64,000 nt of DNA from Salipiger sp. H15. GTDB taxonomy: Bacteria > Pseudomonadota > Alphaproteobacteria > Rhodobacterales > Rhodobacteraceae. The DNA is taken from contig NZ_CP123384.1 in the NCBI RefSeq assembly GCF_040409955.1, positions 124,001 through 188,000 of the forward strand. Reading direction: 5' to 3'. The notes below the pieces were generated by a model. That model was not told where the DNA came from. It made no database searches and worked only from the letters and a program-made list of their open reading frames with translations. Made by a program: the position numbers and the translations under genes. Positions 58,622-64,000 of the stretch are shown in pieces (position 1 is the first letter of the stretch; each line of letters starts with the position of its first letter).

Positions 58622-59089
58622 ATGAAACCCGCCCTCCTCGCCCTCCTGTGCCTGCTGCCCTCGATGACGCTCGCGGAGCAGGTCGGCGAGGTGGGCGTGG
58701 ACTGGGTCGGCAATGACATCGAGATCGAGGCCATTGCCGATCCCAAGGTGCAGGGCGTCACCTGCCACATCGCCTATTTCGACCGCGGCGTGCTCGACCG
58801 GCTGTCCAAGGGCAACTGGTTCGAGGATCCGTCGAATGCCTCGATCTCCTGCCAGCAGACCGGGCCGATCGTGATCGGCGACATCGACCGCGACAAGGAT
58901 GGCGAGGACGTGTTCCGCACCTCGCGCTCGATCATCTTCAAGTCGCTGCGGGTGAAGCGCATCTACGACGAGAAGAACCAGACGCTGATCTACCTCGCCC
59001 ACGCGGCGGAACTGACGGAGGGCTCGGCCAAGGTCTCGCTGTCGACCGTGCCGCTCTACGGCACCGAGGTCACCTGGGCCGGGAAGTGA
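58622..59089 (+). CDS. creA: CreA family periplasmic protein
   Basis: A 155-residue exported protein with a signal peptide cut near S-M-T-L-A-E-Q. The mature domain shows CreA features: V-G-V-D-W-V-G-N-D-I-E-I-E-A, two cysteines (G-V-T-C-H-I-A and S-I-S-C-Q-Q-T), and I-F-K-S-L-R-V-K-R-I-Y-D. In E. coli CreA is encoded with the CreBC two-component system, but no such system is here and function is unknown. Confidence 0.9.
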   Translation: MKPALLALLCLLPSMTLAEQVGEVGVDWVGNDIEIEAIADPKVQGVTCHIAYFDRGVLDRLSKGNWFEDPSNASISCQQTGPIVIGDIDRDKDGEDVFRTSRSIIFKSLRVKRIYDEKNQTLIYLAHAAELTEGSAKVSLSTVPLYGTEVTWAGK

Positions 59090-59093
59090 GGGG

Positions 59094-60263
59094 TCAGGCG
59101 ACCTTCGTCGCGTCGTAGCCGTAGATCCAGTCGAACTGGCCCAGCATCCGGTCGGGCGCCACGCGCCCCAGCATCCCCATGCCGAGATGCGCGACCCCGC
59201 GCAGCAGCGGGTTGCGCAGGTGGTACTTCCAGGCATTGCCGTTCGCCGCCTCGACCACCTTGACGCAGCGCTCGCGGCGCAGCTCCTGGTAGCGCGCCAG
59301 CGCGGCCTCCTGGTCGTCGATGGAGGAAAGGCAGGCGGCCAGTACCCAGGCATCCTCGAGCGCCATGTTGGCGCCCTGCGCCATGAAGGGCAGCGTCGGG
59401 TGCGCCGCATCGCCGAGGATCGCCACGCCCGGCCCGTGCCAGCGCCGCGCCACCGGATGGCGGAAAAGCCCCCAGAGGCCCGGCTGCTCGACCGCCGCCA
59501 GCAGCTGCGGCACCTCGCCGCCGAAGCCGGCGAAGGCAGCGCGCAGGTTCGCCGGGTCATCGAAGTGGGACCAGCCCTCCTCGGTCCAGGCGCGGCGCTC
59601 CTCGACCGCGACGAGGTTCACCATCCGCCCGCCGCGCAGCGGGTAGCTGACGAGGTGCCGCCCCGGGCCCATGTGCACCCGCGCCTCTGGCGGATGGCCG
59701 CCGAGGTTCGGCACCACCGCCCGCCAGGCCACCTGCCCGGTGAAGAAGGGCGCAACCACGCCGTTGAGCGCGCCGCGCAGCACCGAGTGCAGCCCGTCCG
59801 CGCCGATCACCAGGTCCGCCGAGCAGGAATCGCCGGTCGCCATCTCGAGCCGCACCGGCGCGCCGGGATGGACGGCGGCGACCTTCTGCAGGAGCCGCAG
59901 CTGCACGCCCGCGTCGCGCGCCGCCTGCGACAGCAGCCCGATCAGGTCGGCGCGATGGACGAAGTGGTATTCCTCGCCGGCCCGCAGCCGCGCGAGGTCG
60001 AGCCGCAGCACCTCGGTCCCCCTGCGGTGATCGCGCAGCGACACCGCCTGCGCCCGGCAGGAGCCCGCGCGCAGCGCCTCGCCGAGCCCGAGCGCCTCCA
60101 GCACGTGCAGCCCGTTGGGGCTGATCTGCAGCCCGGCGCCGACCTCGGCGGTCGCTTCGGCCTGTTCCAGCACGCGCACGTCGAAGCCGCGCTGGCGCAG
60201 CGCCAGCGCCGCGGCAAACCCGCCGATACCCCCGCCGATGATCGTGACTGACTTGCCGGTCAC
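59094..60263 (-). CDS. FAD-dependent monooxygenase (salicylate/3-hydroxybenzoate hydroxylase type)
   Basis: A 389-residue class A flavin monooxygenase. FAD-binding motifs are I-I-G-G-G-I-G-G near residue 7, the D-G motif in I-G-A-D-G-L-H-S, and I-L-G-D-A-A-H-P-T-L-P. It hydroxylates an aromatic ring with NAD(P)H and O2; the exact substrate cannot be told. The GTG start at 60263 follows GGGAGCGGC. No aromatic ring-cleavage gene is in the window. Confidence 0.9.
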   Translation of the reverse strand: MTGKSVTIIGGGIGGFAAALALRQRGFDVRVLEQAEATAEVGAGLQISPNGLHVLEALGLGEALRAGSCRAQAVSLRDHRRGTEVLRLDLARLRAGEEYHFVHRADLIGLLSQAARDAGVQLRLLQKVAAVHPGAPVRLEMATGDSCSADLVIGADGLHSVLRGALNGVVAPFFTGQVAWRAVVPNLGGHPPEARVHMGPGRHLVSYPLRGGRMVNLVAVEERRAWTEEGWSHFDDPANLRAAFAGFGGEVPQLLAAVEQPGLWGLFRHPVARRWHGPGVAILGDAAHPTLPFMAQGANMALEDAWVLAACLSSIDDQEAALARYQELRRERCVKVVEAANGNAWKYHLRNPLLRGVAHLGMGMLGRVAPDRMLGQFDWIYGYDATKVA

Positions 60264-60295
60264 CCTGCCGCTCCCGCTTAAGGCGAAAAAGTAAA

Positions 60296-60320
60296 ACGCC
60301 GGAGCCAATGGCCCCGGCGT
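60296..60320 (-). terminator. Terminator downstream of dksA
   Basis: A stem (ACGCCGG / CCGGCGT plus GCC/GGC across one mismatch) is followed on the minus strand by TTTTACTTTTT. It lies 53 bases after the dksA stop and just before the monooxygenase start, so it separates the two transcripts. Confidence 0.82.
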
Positions 60321-60373
60321 CCTGTCTTGTCAAGCCTTTGGCCCCCCGGCTGCCGACCGGCGGTCCCGCGGGC

Positions 60374-60796
60374 TCAGTCGTCGCGATGCACCTTTTCACG
60401 GCGCTCGTGGCGTTCCTGCGCCTCGAGGCTCATCGTGGCGATCGGACGCGCGTCGAGCCGCTTGAGGCTGATCGGCTCTCCGGTCACTTCGCAGTAGCCG
60501 TATTCGCCGTGCTCGATGCGGCGCAGCGCCGAGTCGATCTTGGCGACCAGCTTGCGCTGACGGTCACGGGTGCGCAGCTCAAGCGCGCGATCGGTCTCTT
60601 CGCTGGCACGGTCGGTCACGTCGGGAATGTTCCGGGTGGCTTCCTGCAGCGCCTCGATCGTGTCGCGGCTTTCGGCGAGGATGTCGTTTTTCCATGCGAT
60701 CAGCTTACGGCGGAAATACTCCGTCTGACGCTCATTCATGAAAGGTTCGTCTTCGGCCGGACGGTAATCGTCGGGCAGAAAAGTTTCGGGCTTCAT
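60374..60796 (-). CDS. dksA: RNA polymerase-binding transcription factor DksA
   Basis: A 140-residue protein of the DksA type that binds RNA polymerase with ppGpp to alter rRNA and amino-acid promoters. The coiled-coil tip carries the acidic pair in N-I-P-D-V-T-D-R-A-S-E-E. The zinc finger, normally four cysteines, has only one (Y-G-Y-C-E-V-T-G); the other positions are T/V, I or A. This single-Cys form is known from Rhodobacter and is functional there. GGGAGCAG precedes the ATG at 60796. Confidence 0.93.
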   Translation of the reverse strand: MKPETFLPDDYRPAEDEPFMNERQTEYFRRKLIAWKNDILAESRDTIEALQEATRNIPDVTDRASEETDRALELRTRDRQRKLVAKIDSALRRIEHGEYGYCEVTGEPISLKRLDARPIATMSLEAQERHERREKVHRDD

Positions 60797-61049
60797 TTCT
60801 GCTCCCTCTTCAAAACCGGTGTCCGGCGAGGAATTCCTGACCGGTCCCGGCACCCCTTGCGAGGCTGCTGTTATCCCACCCACCCCTCGATGTCACTACA
60901 CAATGGGATAGGTCGCGAACGAATATTCGGCAGGTGCCCATTTTGTAACCACCATATGACAGGAAGGTTCCGGCACGCCCGGAATCGCCGCTTGAAGCGG
61001 TCCCTGCGCGCCTTTATCCCTGCATGCGTCGCCGTCGAGGAGGAGCCCG

Positions 61050-61907
<858 letters not shown>

Positions 61908-62024
61908 GTCCCTGCCGCCGCGACAGAATCCTGCGAAGAGGCGCCGAAAGCGTCACGATTCCGTGTCCCCAGGGCCTCAGAATCGGTTGAAACCGTCGTT
62001 TTTCCGGCGAAAATCCCGTCGAGA

Positions 62025-62054
62025 TTGACCTTTCCCGCCTGATTCCGGTACAAG
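62025..62054 (+). promoter_or_regulatory. Candidate promoter of rhlE
   Basis: TTGACC (62025-62030), 18 bp, TACAAG (62049-62054). The start would leave a 5' leader of about 95 bases before the ATG at 62154, longer than usual in this window. Moderate match only. Confidence 0.5.
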
Positions 62055-62153
62055 CCCGCATCATGGCTGCCTCAGGGCGGCTCTTTCGGGCCATCCGGGC
62101 CCTTTCTCAGACGCGCGGGCCACGTTTCAGAGTCCGCATCGCATCGGACCTAC

Positions 62154-63650
<1,497 letters not shown>

Positions 63651-63670
63651 GGCCGCGCGCTCCGGAAACG

Positions 63671-63698
63671 AAAGAGCCGCCCCGAGGGGCGGCTCTTT
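63671..63698 (+). terminator. Terminator of rhlE
   Basis: A 13-bp inverted repeat (AAAGAGCCGCCCC and its complement, about 11 bp closing a CGAG loop) ends in TTTT on the plus strand, 20 bases after the rhlE stop. Flanking GGAAACG/CGTTCC extends the symmetry. Confidence 0.93.
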
Positions 63699-63736
63699 TC
63701 GTTCCGGCCGAGGCCACGCTCCAAGCGCGCGCCCCG

Positions 63737-63785
63737 TCTTCTCTTTCCAAATACGCCGGGGAGCGCGAGGGGCAGCGCCCCTCGC
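63737..63785. repeat. Dispersed repeat plus GC hairpin near the right edge
   Basis: TCTTCTCTTTCCAAATACGC at 63737-63756 is another single copy of the family seen at 9323, 17939 and 50525. A hairpin GCGAGGGGC-AGC-GCCCCTCGC (63765-63785) follows, directly before the end of the OsmC gene. Confidence 0.85.
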
Positions 63786-63797
63786 TTCCGCCGCCGG

Positions 63798-64000
63798 TCA
63801 GGCCAGCTTCGCGTCCATGGTGATCTCGGCGTTCAGCAGCTTGGAGATCGGGCAGCCCGCCTTGGCCTTGCCCGCCGCCTCGAGGAAGGTCTCCTCGGTC
63901 GCGCCGGGGATGACCGCGGTCAGCTTGAGATGGCTCTTGGTGACCGCGAAGCCGCCGTCGACCTGCTCCAGCGTGACCGTTGCGACGGTGCTGATGTCGT
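63798..64000 (-). CDS. OsmC family peroxiredoxin (partial, C-terminal end)
   Basis: Sixty-six C-terminal codons before a TGA are present; the start is outside the window. The catalytic second cysteine appears in K-A-G-C-P-I-S-K, preceded by G-A-T-E-E-T-F-L-E-A-A, as in OsmC/Ohr hydroperoxide reductases. OsmC versus Ohr cannot be decided from this part. Confidence 0.85.
   Translation of the reverse strand, partial: DISTVATVTLEQVDGGFAVTKSHLKLTAVIPGATEETFLEAAGKAKAGCPISKLLNAEITMDAKLA

Overview
The window is a 64 kb, GC-rich, densely coded chromosomal segment of an alphaproteobacterium, almost certainly a Rhodobacteraceae/Roseobacter-type organism (Salipiger-like, but the genus is a guess). The reasons are the 14-subunit nuo operon interspersed with small family-specific genes (DUF5333, DUF5337, a NuoE with a helix-hairpin-helix tail), nuoN followed by birA-coaX-rnj, a ChpT phosphotransferase, an OlsBA ornithine-lipid pair, a single-cysteine DksA, and dispersed repeats of the type TTCTTCTCTTTYCAAATACGC. 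There is no prophage, transposase, CRISPR array or rRNA operon. It is mostly core genome.

Layout. 1-5.4 kb: end of an unidentified gene, M32 carboxypeptidase, heme A synthase (ctaA), trmJ, a GNAT protein, a TfoX-like protein and a ThiE-like protein. 5.4-7.0 kb: olsB-olsA for ornithine lipids. 7.1-7.9 kb: a DUF3553 protein divergent from chpT (CtrA phosphorelay). 7.9-11.5 kb: obgE-proB-proA. 11.8-12.0 kb: two identical tRNA-Asp genes behind a good promoter. 12.2-17.9 kb: a small unknown, a membrane-bound LytTR regulator, sufT, an MscS channel, an acetyltransferase, an A-type Fe-S carrier and tpiA. 18.1-24.6 kb: a complete C4-dicarboxylate TRAP locus, dctB-dctD-dctP-dctQ-dctM on the minus strand. 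24.6-25.8 kb: a solitary cytochrome P450. 25.9-29.1 kb: birA-coaX-rnj. 29.2-48.0 kb: the nuoABCDEFGHIJKLMN operon (minus strand) with at least eight extra small genes. 48.3-58.0 kb: a leucine/isovalerate catabolic operon (liu) with an acyl-CoA synthetase, GST, P-loop kinase and a small unknown. 58.1-64 kb: a stress-type flavin-binding protein, a CreA protein, a FAD monooxygenase, dksA, a MoxR ATPase, rhlE and the end of an OsmC gene.

How they work together. The dct locus imports dicarboxylates that feed the TCA cycle. The liu operon turns leucine into acetyl-CoA and acetoacetate. BirA, just downstream of nuo, would biotinylate carboxylases such as LiuD encoded here. NADH from these pathways enters through complex I, and CtaA supplies heme A for terminal oxidases.

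Most noteworthy: (i) the DctD-like regulator has lost the Walker A lysine and the GAFTGA sigma-54 loop, yet two matching palindromes lie upstream of dctP; (ii) NuoE carries a C-terminal helix-hairpin-helix module that is duplicated in the neighbouring membrane-anchored protein (58 of 80 residues identical by hand count); (iii) a 27-bp perfect inverted repeat follows tpiA and belongs to a dispersed family; (iv) a 30-codon ORF is translationally coupled to the carboxymuconolactone-decarboxylase-like gene inside nuo; (v) NuoL has a His/Glu/Ala-rich insert. Start sites were chosen from Shine-Dalgarno spacing and overlaps with neighbours; all functional names rest on motif and family recognition by eye.
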